Source: Syntrophaceae bacterium UBA5744
Lineage (GTDB): Bacteria; Desulfobacterota; Syntrophia; Syntrophales; UBA2192
Direction of reading: 5' to 3'
Assembly (NCBI GenBank): GCA_002419215.1
Contig: DIFQ01000122.1
Location: 1 to 40,027 of the forward strand
Length of the DNA stretch: 40,027 bases
The notes beneath the pieces are model-generated. The model was not told the origin of the DNA, searched no databases, and saw nothing but the letters and a program-made list of their open reading frames with translations. The stretch's first letter is position 1. Every line of letters starts with the position of its first letter. The translations under genes were made by a program, and so were the position numbers. Shown here piece by piece: positions 33,160-40,027 of the stretch.

Positions 33160-33636
33160 ATGGCCGAATCCTGGGAAACCCGTCTGAAGCGCTGGGGGTT
33201 CAATTGGTTCCCGGTCTATCGCGCGACCGGGGCGCGGGTGGAATACATTGCGTCCGACTGGCGGGAGGTTCGCATCCGGCTGCCGCTCAACTGGCGCACA
33301 CGCAATTACGTCGGGACGATCTTCGGCGGAAGCATGTACGGCGCCGTGGACCCGGTCTTCATGATCATGCTGATCAAGCTTCTCGGCCCCGGGTACGAGA
33401 TCTGGGACAAGGCGGCGACCATCCGATTCCGGCAGCCCGGGCGATCCACTCTCCGAGCAACCTTTCGAATCGGTCCTGATGATCTGGAGGCGATCCGGGC
33501 GGCCGTGGCGAGGGATGGAAGGACGGAGTGGCGGTTCACCGTCGATCTGGCTGACGGGCAGGATCGGGTGTGCTTCAGCTGCGAAAAAATTCTCAGCATC
33601 CGGAGGCGTAACGGGAACCGGCAGGCGAGCCGCTGA
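33160..33636 (+). CDS. DUF4442 hotdog-fold protein (thioesterase-like)
   Basis: A 158-residue protein. It starts MAESWETRLKRWGFNWFPVY and contains RNYVGTIFGGSMYGAVDPVF (about 48-67), where the hotdog helix with its conserved GxxFGG is expected. KAATIRFRQPGRSTLRATFR then forms later strands. DUF4442 proteins are related to acyl-CoA thioesterases, and the substrate is not known. The ATG at 33160 has no strong ribosome-binding site (GGTGTGTTGACAG). It is convergent with the amidohydrolase pair. Confidence 0.82.
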   Translation: MAESWETRLKRWGFNWFPVYRATGARVEYIASDWREVRIRLPLNWRTRNYVGTIFGGSMYGAVDPVFMIMLIKLLGPGYEIWDKAATIRFRQPGRSTLRATFRIGPDDLEAIRAAVARDGRTEWRFTVDLADGQDRVCFSCEKILSIRRRNGNRQASR

Positions 33637-33671
33637 AAAGGAGGCCCCGCACGCCCCGCGCACGCGAGCCG

Positions 33672-34997
33672 TCAGTCTTTCTTCACCCGCTCGGCAATCT
33701 CGCGGACGTCGTCCATGGCCTTCTGCACGTCCATGGTCAGCAGCCTCCGATTGCGCATCACGACTTTCCCGTCGATGATCACGTCCCTCACGTCGCTTCC
33801 GCGGCAGGCGTAGACGATCTGGGAGCAGGGGTGGTACAGGGGGGTCAGGTGCGGCTTGCGCAGGTCGATCACGATGAGATCGGCGCGCTTGCCGGGCTCG
33901 ATCGTCCCGATGAGGTCCTGAAGGCCCAGCACCCGCGCGCCCCCGATTGTGGCGATCCGCAGCGCCGTCTCGGCATCCATGGCCGTCGGGTTCATCGTCG
34001 AGACCTTGTGCAGCTTCGCCATCGTGTCGAGCTCGAGGAGCAGGTCCAGGTCGTTGTTGCTGGCGCAGCCGTCCGTGCCGAGCCCCACGGCGACGCCGCG
34101 TTTCAACAGGTCCGGGACCCGGGCGATGCCTGCAGCGAGTTTCATGCTGCTCTCGGGGCAGTGACAGACGCCGGTGCCGCTTGACGCGAGCAGATCCATT
34201 TCGTCCTCGTCGAGCCAGTTGCAATGAACCATCGCCGTGTTTCCGCCAAGGACCCCAATCGCATCGAGATAGCGGACCGGCTTGAGCCCGAAGCGCGACC
34301 GGATGATTTCCCCTTCCTCCTTTGTCTCGGAGAGGTGCATCATGAAGGGCACGCCCGCCTCGACGGCGATGCGCTTCACCCGTTGGAGCGTTTCCTTGGC
34401 GCAGGTATAAGGGGAGTGACAGAACAGCGATGGCGTGACCATCGGATGAAGGGGATTCCATTTCGAGATGAACTTCTCCGCCGCCGCCGCCTTTTTCCCC
34501 AGCTCCGCTGCATCGGGGGGTGTGAAGTCGATGAACCCCTGGCCCGCCACGATGCGAACACCGGCATCGACGGCAGCCTGGGACACGTGGCTTTCGTAAA
34601 AATAACTGTCACAGCAGGTCGTCGTTCCCGAGAGGATCATCTCGGCTATCCCGAGAAGGGCGCCTTTGTAGACCATCTCGCGGTTGACGTGCTTCGCCTC
34701 GGCGGGGAACATGTGATCGTGGAGCCACTCCATCAGCGGCAGATCGTCGGCGAGCCCCCGGAAACAGGTCATCGGCAGGTGGGTGTGCGTGTTCACCAGG
34801 CCCGGCATGACGGCACAGCCCGCGGCATCGATCGTTTCGACAGGGTTTGACTCCGGGGCTTCGGCCCTGGGGCAGGCAAAACGGATCGTTCCCCCGGAGA
34901 TGCCGATGGCGGCGTCGTCGATCACGTCCATTCCGTCGGTCAGGGTGAGAAGGGTGCCGCCCGTGATGAGGATGTCGATCTTTTCAGTGTGATTCAT
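33672..34997 (-). CDS. Amidohydrolase, S-adenosylhomocysteine/5'-deoxyadenosine deaminase type (copy 2)
   Basis: A 441-residue cytoplasmic metal-dependent deaminase of the ATZ/TRZ-MtaD-DadD group. Metal and catalytic motifs are in order: NTHTHLPMTCFRGLADDLPL (the HxH pair), FMMHLSETKEE (His and Glu), MVHCNWLDEDE (His) and LGTDGCASNNDLDLL (Asp). Such enzymes deaminate S-adenosylhomocysteine, methylthioadenosine or 5'-deoxyadenosine to the inosine form, which would recycle SAM by-products. It is the second gene of a tandem pair, 10 bp after the first, and is clearly a duplicate with the same length. Which nucleoside is preferred is not visible. Confidence 0.88.
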   Translation of the reverse strand: MNHTEKIDILITGGTLLTLTDGMDVIDDAAIGISGGTIRFACPRAEAPESNPVETIDAAGCAVMPGLVNTHTHLPMTCFRGLADDLPLMEWLHDHMFPAEAKHVNREMVYKGALLGIAEMILSGTTTCCDSYFYESHVSQAAVDAGVRIVAGQGFIDFTPPDAAELGKKAAAAEKFISKWNPLHPMVTPSLFCHSPYTCAKETLQRVKRIAVEAGVPFMMHLSETKEEGEIIRSRFGLKPVRYLDAIGVLGGNTAMVHCNWLDEDEMDLLASSGTGVCHCPESSMKLAAGIARVPDLLKRGVAVGLGTDGCASNNDLDLLLELDTMAKLHKVSTMNPTAMDAETALRIATIGGARVLGLQDLIGTIEPGKRADLIVIDLRKPHLTPLYHPCSQIVYACRGSDVRDVIIDGKVVMRNRRLLTMDVQKAMDDVREIAERVKKD

Positions 34998-35007
34998 ACG
35001 GGGGCCC

Positions 35008-36333
35008 TCACATCCCGAGACTAGCCCGGATCCGCCCGGCGATCCGGTTGACGCGCTCCATGACTTCCGCCTCGTCGACGGTGAGGAGCTTGCGGTTTCT
35101 CATGACGATGCGGCCGTTGATCACGACAGTGTCCACGTCGGAGCCCGAGGCACAGTAGACAAGGTGGGAGTGCTCGCTGTAGACCGGCGTGAGATGGGGA
35201 CTGTTGAAATCGACGGTGATCACATCGGCCTTCATCCCGGGCCGCAGCGAGCCGACCTCATCCCCCATTCCGAGGGCCAGGGCGCCGTCGCGCGTTGCCA
35301 TGTTCAGGACGGTGCCTGCGCTCATCACCGTGGGGTCCAGCCTGAAGGCCTTGTGCAGCTTGGCCGCCGTGTCCATCTCCTGGAACAGGTCCAGGTTGTT
35401 GTTGCTGGCGCAGCCGTCCGTACCCAGAGCCACGGTCACGCCTGCCGCCTGAAGATCGGGCACCGGGGCGATGCCCGATGCCAGCTTCATGTTACTCTCG
35501 GGGTTGTGTACGACTTTCGCACCCCAACGGGCAAACATCCCGATATCATCGTCGTCGAGCCAGACGCAATGGAACGCCAGCAGGCTTTCGTCCAAAAGGC
35601 CGATGTCGTGCAAGTATCGCACAGGGCTGTTCCCAAGCTTTCCGACCAGGCCCTCTCGCTCCGATTTTGTCTCCAGCAGGTGAAGGGCCAGGGGGACCTT
35701 GTAGCGGTCGGCGAGGGTCTTGGACTTTTTCAGCAGATCCTCCGAGCAGGTGTAGAGGGCGTGAGGCTCCACGGCGATCCGAACCAGCGGGTCGTCAGCC
35801 CATTTTTCGATGAGGTCCTTCGTGTACGCAAGCCCCTCGTCGGGCGTCTTGAAATTGGGGGAGGGGAAATCGAAAAGCACCTCCCCGAGAAGGCATCGCA
35901 TCCCGGCGAGGCTTGCCGCTTTCGCCGTCTCGTCCTCGAAGATGTACATGTCGCAGAACGCGGTCGTGCCGGAGCGGATCATCTCGACGCAGGCCAGCAG
36001 GCTTCCCCAATAGGCAAGCTCCGGGTCCACGTTTTTCGCCTCGGCGGGAAAGATGTATCGGTTGAGCCACTCCATCAGCTCCAGGTCGTCGGCGATCCCC
36101 CGGAAACAGGTCATGGCCGCATGGGTGTGGGCGTTGACGAGACCGGGCATGATGACGTGGCCGGAGGCCTCGATGACCGTCCGGCCCCTGTAGCGGCCCG
36201 CGATGTCGGCCCGGGGGCCCACCGCGACAATCGCGTCCTTCCGGATCGCTACGGCGCCCGACGGGATGACCGTGTCGGCGTCGTCCAGGGTAAGGATCGT
36301 GCCGCCTTCGAGGATGATATCGACTTCCTGCAT
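35008..36333 (-). CDS. Amidohydrolase, S-adenosylhomocysteine/5'-deoxyadenosine deaminase type (copy 1)
   Basis: A 441-residue enzyme of the same family as its downstream neighbour. Motifs are NAHTHAAMTCFRGIADDLEL (HxH), LALHLLETKSE (His and Glu), AFHCVWLDDDD (His) and LGTDGCASNNNLDLF (Asp). Both copies start with the small beta-sandwich strand (DIILEGGTILTLDD here) and end with the returning sandwich (VVINGRIVMRNRKLLTVDEA). The ATG at 36333 follows GGGGAGG on the minus strand. The two genes form an operon transcribed away from tRNA-Leu. Retention of both suggests split substrate use, which is inference. Confidence 0.9.
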   Translation of the reverse strand: MQEVDIILEGGTILTLDDADTVIPSGAVAIRKDAIVAVGPRADIAGRYRGRTVIEASGHVIMPGLVNAHTHAAMTCFRGIADDLELMEWLNRYIFPAEAKNVDPELAYWGSLLACVEMIRSGTTAFCDMYIFEDETAKAASLAGMRCLLGEVLFDFPSPNFKTPDEGLAYTKDLIEKWADDPLVRIAVEPHALYTCSEDLLKKSKTLADRYKVPLALHLLETKSEREGLVGKLGNSPVRYLHDIGLLDESLLAFHCVWLDDDDIGMFARWGAKVVHNPESNMKLASGIAPVPDLQAAGVTVALGTDGCASNNNLDLFQEMDTAAKLHKAFRLDPTVMSAGTVLNMATRDGALALGMGDEVGSLRPGMKADVITVDFNSPHLTPVYSEHSHLVYCASGSDVDTVVINGRIVMRNRKLLTVDEAEVMERVNRIAGRIRASLGM

Positions 36334-36402
36334 GCTGCCTCCCCGTGCCGCTGTTCAGGGTTGTCTCTGCCCGGTCCGCACCGCGGCCTGTCGCCTCGCA
36401 TC

Positions 36403-36431
36403 TTGACAGTGCCCGGCAAAGATAATATACA
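36403..36431 (+). promoter_or_regulatory. Sigma-70-like promoter for tRNA-Leu
   Basis: A perfect TTGACA at 36403-36408, 17 bp, then TATACA at 36426-36431 (4/6 match). It ends 19 bp before the tRNA, a normal distance for a stable RNA promoter. Confidence 0.7.
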
Positions 36432-36450
36432 TGCCCGTACCTGTCTAATT

Positions 36451-36538
36451 GCCTGGGTGGCGGAACTGGTAGACGCAAGGGACTTAAAATCCCTCGGTCC
36501 CTAGGGCTGTGCGGGTTCGATTCCCGCCCCAGGCACCA
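36451..36538 (+). tRNA. tRNA-Leu (anticodon UAA)
   Basis: An 88-nt cloverleaf including an encoded CCA. The acceptor stem is GCCTGGG/CCCAGGC. The anticodon stem AGGGA/TCCCT encloses the loop CTTAAAA, giving anticodon TAA (36485-36487), which reads UUA and UUG. The long variable arm typical of class II leucine tRNAs lies between the anticodon and T arms, and the T loop is GTTCGATTC. No duplicated 3' end marking an integrated element was seen in the window. Confidence 0.97.
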
Positions 36539-37027
36539 TGTAAATTTCCGCGAAAGAAGTGCGGAAAAACCCTCGTTTATCCCCTCCGTTTTCACGCATC
36601 TTGCATGCCCCCAGGCAAAGATCACACTTTCACGGTCATCGGGGACGTGAAGATCACATAAAGGATTTTTTGCAAATAATCAATTTTAATGTCACTTTTC
36701 GTTCGGGGTGCCCTGGCTCTGCGGATGAAGTCCGACGAGTCCGGTTCGGGAGCTTACGTTGCACCGTCAACGGGCGGGAGCAGACCGTCAAAACTCCTGC
36801 TGCAAGAAAGGACCGCTCCCTGCACAACCGGCAATCCCAACACGCGAAAGTTCCATCCGGTGTCGGTTATCGATTGACAACGATCGCACGGTTTTTTTAT
36901 ACTCGGCGCTGCATAAATCGGATCGTCGAGGGACGTGCGGAAGGCGGCGGTATTCACGGGTGTCGCGATGACCGTGACCGGGGATTTTAGAAATCAAAGG
37001 AAGACCCAGAAAAAGGGAGGTTGTCGT
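36539..37027. other. Intergenic region downstream of tRNA-Leu
   Basis: About 490 bp. A short hairpin follows the tRNA (TTTCCGC at 36545-36551 with GCGGAAA at 36561-36567), but without a T-run on the plus strand. A/T-rich sequence lies near 36660-36690. The promoter of the next operon is at 36874. Open frames here lack a credible start or domain. Confidence 0.5.
36874..36903 (+). promoter_or_regulatory. Strong sigma-70-like promoter for the exported caspase operon
   Basis: A perfect TTGACA at 36874-36879, an 18-bp spacer ending in a T-run, then TATACT at 36898-36903 (5/6 match). It gives a leader of about 115 nt before the ATG at 37028. Confidence 0.65.
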
Positions 37028-37933
37028 ATGAACAGGAAAAAAGCGGTGGTTACAGCGGTCATGGTGCTCATCTGCGCGATGGTGTTCATGCCATTGTCCG
37101 CAGATGCGCAGAAATCCCCCAAGGGTGCCAAGGCAATCTTCGACAGCGGCGATGGCGCTTCCGTTCGGATGTCTTCCGGAGCCCCGGCTCCGAGCGCACC
37201 CGCAGCAGCGCCCGAAAAATACGTGGGGATTTCCTACAAGCTGGCCCTTCTCAAGCCCAACGGGGATTTCTCCATCGTTCCCAAGACGAGGACCTTCCGG
37301 TCAGGAGAGCGGATCAAGATGCTCGTCCGGACGAACCGGCCCGGGTACCTCACGATCATGAACATCGGTCCGACCGGAAACACGACGGTCCTGTTCAATG
37401 AATACGTGGAGGCAAAGCAGCTCTACGAAATTCCCAAGTCGACAGCCCTGAAATTTGCGGGAGCCCCCGGTACCGAGAAGGTCATGATCATGCTGTCCGG
37501 CAACCCGAACCCGATCGGGGGCGGTCAGTCCACCACCGTGGCCGGCGGCCCCGGCTCCGTTCCCCCGCCTCCGGCAGCGCCTCCCGCCATGCCTCCTCCG
37601 CCCCCAGACGGACAGATGAGTTCGGCCCCCCCCAGCATGCCTCCGCCTCCGCCCGGGCCCGTTGCAGACGCCGGCAGCAGCCTGCCTCCGCCTCCGCCCA
37701 TGATGATTGCCAACAGCATGCAGGGCTCGAAGGACATCGTCGTGGAGGACCAGAACAAAACGGGGTACGCCGTGATTTCCCCCAAGGCCGGCTGGAAGCC
37801 CTCGGCCAAGGGAACCAAGGACATCATTCTGGAGAATGACGCAAGAGACGGCAGCAACTACGGCGTTGTCCCGGCATCGGCAATCGATGAAGGGGGCATC
37901 CTCACGCTCGATCTCAAGTTGAAACACCGCTAA
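37028..37933 (+). CDS. Exported DUF4384-like protein with proline-rich linker and KDI motifs
   Basis: A 301-residue protein with a signal peptide (VVTAVMVLICAMVFMPLSADA). The ATG at 37028 follows GGGAGG. Residues about 65-165 resemble DUF4384: YKLALLKPNGDFSIVPKTRT, FRSGERIKMLVRTNRPGYLT and IMNIGPTGNTTVLFNEYVEA. A proline-rich linker follows (about 178-226, with runs of PPPP). Its C-terminal region carries GSKDIVVEDQ (233-242) and GTKDIILEND (262-271). The same motif appears in the caspase-like protein two genes downstream. DUF4384 domains often accompany proteases or kinases in exported proteins. The role is unknown; it may be a partner or target of the protease. It is the first gene of a three-gene unit. 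Confidence 0.78.
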   Translation: MNRKKAVVTAVMVLICAMVFMPLSADAQKSPKGAKAIFDSGDGASVRMSSGAPAPSAPAAAPEKYVGISYKLALLKPNGDFSIVPKTRTFRSGERIKMLVRTNRPGYLTIMNIGPTGNTTVLFNEYVEAKQLYEIPKSTALKFAGAPGTEKVMIMLSGNPNPIGGGQSTTVAGGPGSVPPPPAAPPAMPPPPPDGQMSSAPPSMPPPPPGPVADAGSSLPPPPPMMIANSMQGSKDIVVEDQNKTGYAVISPKAGWKPSAKGTKDIILENDARDGSNYGVVPASAIDEGGILTLDLKLKHR

Positions 37934-37945
37934 CAGGAGGAACGC

Positions 37946-38689
37946 ATGAACGCCTTTCGCATCAAGTCGGTCAGTCTTCTCCTGGTTTGCGTATTTCTCC
38001 TGACCTCCTGCGCATCCGTGCTGCCGGATCCCTCGCAGATCCGGACGGAAGAGGAGAGAGTCGATGCCCGCAACAAGTGCATCGCCATGTACACGGCAGG
38101 CGGCGCCGCGGCAGGCGCCCTCGTGGGCGGCCTGATCGGCGGTGACTGGAAGGCTGCGGGGATCGGCGCCCTCGTGGGGGGCGGTTTCGGGTTCCTCGTC
38201 GCCTGGGGTCACTGCCTGAGCCTGTACTCGACCCTGCAGAGCCAGCCCGTGGCGGGATACCAGCAGACAGCGCAGCAGGTGGGGTACAACCCCTCCCAGG
38301 GAAACGTTACGAAGATCCAGAACTTCAACGTGACTCCAGGCACGATCACGGCCGGCCAGACGGCCAATCTGGGAGGTTCCTACTACGTGATGGCGCCGGA
38401 AGGGGCCAAGGAGATGAAGGTCACCGAGACGCGCTATGTAAAGTATTTCGATCCGTCGAAAAACGAGTGGACGAACCTCGGTGCAGTCGACCAGGAGATC
38501 ACGGCGGCCCCGGGACTGCGAAAGGCCGACGGCAAATTCGACATTCCCAAGGACGTCCCGGAAGGAAAGTACCGCATCGGGTTCAAGGTGGCCTCGGCGG
38601 GAAAGGAAGACACCGTGGAAAGGGATCTGTTCGTGAAAAAGGGGACGGCATCCCTGGAAACACACAGGGCCTCCGTCGCAATGCGCTAA
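37946..38689 (+). CDS. Glycine-zipper lipoprotein
   Basis: A 247-residue protein with a lipoprotein signal: VSLLLVCVFLLTSCASV, with Cys22 in the lipobox LTSC. The ATG at 37946 follows CAGGAGGAA. A glycine zipper lies at about 52-90 (GGAAAGALVGGLIGG, GIGALVGGGFGFLVAWG), which may insert in a membrane. The C-terminal half (about 125-235) looks like a beta-sandwich domain: FNVTPGTITAGQTANLGGSY, FDIPKDVPEGKYRIGFKVAS. It lies 12 bp after the DUF4384-like gene and 26 bp before the caspase-like gene. It may anchor the complex in the outer membrane; that is inference. Confidence 0.8.
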   Translation: MNAFRIKSVSLLLVCVFLLTSCASVLPDPSQIRTEEERVDARNKCIAMYTAGGAAAGALVGGLIGGDWKAAGIGALVGGGFGFLVAWGHCLSLYSTLQSQPVAGYQQTAQQVGYNPSQGNVTKIQNFNVTPGTITAGQTANLGGSYYVMAPEGAKEMKVTETRYVKYFDPSKNEWTNLGAVDQEITAAPGLRKADGKFDIPKDVPEGKYRIGFKVASAGKEDTVERDLFVKKGTASLETHRASVAMR

Positions 38690-38715
38690 CGCCGACCCTG
38701 TCCGTGGAGTGACTT

Positions 38716-39963
38716 ATGAAAAAGCGGATTCCATTCATCCTGATCGGGTTGATCGTTGCCATGACCACGCTCGTGCCGGGCGCCGTCACGGCGCAGACCA
38801 CCTCCGTCACCGATGCCCACATCCGTGAGATCAACGGGCTTTTCGCACAGAACGGTGTCGGCGGCGGGTTTGTCGCCCTCGATTCCTACGGCCGGATCGA
38901 ACTCAAGGGGCAGTACGAAGACGATATCCAGGTGGACCGGGCCTTTTCGCTGGCCCAGACCGTCGTGGGCGTGAAGTGGGTGTCACCCGTCACGCCGGAA
39001 AACATCAAGGTCAAGGAATGGGAGAAGAAGCTCGGTTCGCTGTTCAGCCGGGCCGCGGTTCTGAAACCGAGCGTTCGGGGGGACGGTCCCGTAGGCCCCA
39101 TCCGCAACCGCTATGCCCTCGTCGTCGGCGTCGGAAAATTCAAGAACGGCATCACGCCCCTGCAGTACTCCGTCAAGGACGCCACCCTGTTTTACCGGTT
39201 CCTTCTCGAGCAGGCGGCCTTCACGAAGAACAGCACGTACTTCCTGGCGGATCAGAACGCCACCTCTTCGAACATCGTCAAGTACCTCAACGGAATCCGG
39301 AACGCGGCGCAGGAGGACGATCTGGTCGTCGTCTACATGAGCAGCCACGGGACCCCGCCGGACAAGTTCGGCGGCGTCTACATCGTGACCTACGACACGG
39401 AGGTCAACCCCCGGGAACGTGTCTGGCACACCGCGGTGGCGGAAACAACCCTGAAGGATTTCGTGGGAAACCTGCGGGCGCGCCGGCTCGTCATGGTCCT
39501 GGACACGTGCTACAGCAACGGGGCGTACCGGGCGATTCCCGGTTTCCTCCCGCCGGGCGGCAAGTCGCTGGGCGTCGGGGATGAGAACGAGGGCTATGGG
39601 GTGTCCACGGCCCAGGGCAAACGGCTCTTCGGGGCCAAGGACATCGTTCTCGAGGACCAGCCGAAACAGGCCGCATCATCGGGGAAAAGCATCGGCGGCA
39701 GCCAGGAATCCTACGGCAAGGTCCTCATCAGCGCCAGCAGCTCCGGGGAGAAATCCTGGGAGTCGGACCAGCTGCGAAACAGCGTCTTTACCTATTATTT
39801 CGTCGACGGGATGAAGCGCTACGACGGTTCGGTGAAGGACGCCTTCAATTACTCCAAACCCAGGACCCTTCAAAGGGTTCAGCAGGAGAAGGGGGCCGAG
39901 ATCACCCAGACCCCCCAGGCCATGGCAACAAACGAAAACTGGAATATGCGAGTCAAGCGCTAA
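38716..39963 (+). CDS. Exported caspase-like protease (peptidase C14 family)
   Basis: A 415-residue protein with signal peptide IPFILIGLIVAMTTLVPGAV, cut near TAQ. Residues about 30-100 look like a BON-type domain (FVALDSYGRIELKGQYEDDI, VVGVKWVSPVTPENIKV). The caspase fold follows from about 130: RYALVVGVGKFKNGITPLQY, then the catalytic His211 in YMSSHGTPPD and Cys265 in VLDTCYSNGAYR, so the dyad is complete. Between Cys265 and the late strand ISASSSGEKSWES lies an insert with GAKDIVLEDQ (306-315), a motif shared with the first gene of the operon. Export makes it a periplasmic or surface enzyme, unlike most bacterial caspases that act in the cytoplasm. Substrate unknown. Confidence 0.9.
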   Translation: MKKRIPFILIGLIVAMTTLVPGAVTAQTTSVTDAHIREINGLFAQNGVGGGFVALDSYGRIELKGQYEDDIQVDRAFSLAQTVVGVKWVSPVTPENIKVKEWEKKLGSLFSRAAVLKPSVRGDGPVGPIRNRYALVVGVGKFKNGITPLQYSVKDATLFYRFLLEQAAFTKNSTYFLADQNATSSNIVKYLNGIRNAAQEDDLVVVYMSSHGTPPDKFGGVYIVTYDTEVNPRERVWHTAVAETTLKDFVGNLRARRLVMVLDTCYSNGAYRAIPGFLPPGGKSLGVGDENEGYGVSTAQGKRLFGAKDIVLEDQPKQAASSGKSIGGSQESYGKVLISASSSGEKSWESDQLRNSVFTYYFVDGMKRYDGSVKDAFNYSKPRTLQRVQQEKGAEITQTPQAMATNENWNMRVKR

Positions 39964-40003
39964 GAACGATAAAATACAGATGGAATGTACAGGAGGAGAT
40001 TGC

Positions 40004-40027
40004 ATGAAGAGAACGATCATCGCGTCA
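40004..40027 (+). CDS. Start of a further gene (3' end outside window)
   Basis: ATG at 40004 stands eight bases after AGGAGGAG (39991-39998), giving MKRTIIAS before the window ends. The basic start with hydrophobic residues suggests a signal peptide. It is 40 bp after the caspase-like gene and probably belongs to the same operon. Confidence 0.6.

Noticed and set aside
36451..36538. tRNA-Leu as an integration site for a mobile element
   Set aside because: No integrase gene and no second copy of the tRNA 3' end was found in the window.
36720..36745. Sequence GATGAAGTCCGACGAGTCC resembling a hammerhead ribozyme core
   Set aside because: The required CTGATGA and GAAA core elements and the pairing of stem II are missing.
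36559..36990. 143-codon open frame between tRNA-Leu and the caspase operon
   Set aside because: It runs through the strong promoter at 36874 and lacks a ribosome-binding site or any recognisable domain.
38716..39963. Caspase-like protease as an anti-phage defence effector
   Set aside because: It has a signal peptide and sits with exported structural proteins; no nuclease, gasdermin, CRISPR or sensor NTPase gene is nearby.

Overview
This is a GC-rich bacterial chromosomal window that is almost fully coding. Its gene content suggests a Gram-negative anaerobe: outer-membrane proteins, a tripartite RND pump, a phosphotransacetylase/acetate kinase pair and an N-type ATPase. A deltaproteobacterial (Desulfobacterota) host, possibly close to Syntrophales, fits best, but this is inferred from gene style and not from any marker gene. 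No insertion sequence, integrase, prophage or CRISPR array is visible.

Positions 1-12522, all on the plus strand, hold: the end of a glycine-zipper protein; a MaoC-phosphotransacylase fusion followed by acetate kinase (acyl-CoA to acyl phosphate to ATP); a DUF2254 membrane protein; a secreted helical protein; a BASS-type sodium symporter; an RND efflux operon (adaptor, pump, outer-membrane factor); and a K+-channel-like protein. A PlpD-type patatin/beta-barrel protein faces them on the minus strand (12561-14876). Next come a secreted permuted-papain enzyme and a triple-PAS LuxR regulator.

Positions 18975-27213 hold two tandem paralogues with an RsbRD-like N-terminal domain, then a complete nine-gene ATPase operon in the order beta, epsilon, AtpQ, AtpR, a, c, b(-delta fusion), alpha, gamma. 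This is the N-ATPase order. The c subunit carries Q30/E63/S64/Y68, the ligand set of Na+-binding c rings, so the enzyme is probably a Na+ pump separate from a housekeeping ATP synthase.

Positions 27304-33636 are a mixed region: a cytidylate-kinase-like protein with an N-terminal Cys cluster, a Cys-rich small protein, an OsmC protein, an unknown protein, a TPR protein, a manganese (yybP-ykoY) riboswitch with terminator in front of an UPF0016 transporter, a decayed SYLF-domain pseudogene, an MscS channel and a DUF4442 protein. Three short tandem arrays with a 7-bp period sit between these genes.

Positions 33672-36333 hold two tandem minus-strand amidohydrolases of the S-adenosylhomocysteine/5'-deoxyadenosine deaminase type, followed by tRNA-Leu(UAA). 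The window ends with a promoter-led operon for exported proteins: a DUF4384-like protein, a glycine-zipper lipoprotein and a caspase-like (C14) protease. The protease and the DUF4384-like protein share a short motif, GxKDI(V/I)(V/L)E(D/N), which makes this operon the best candidate in the window for an undescribed system.
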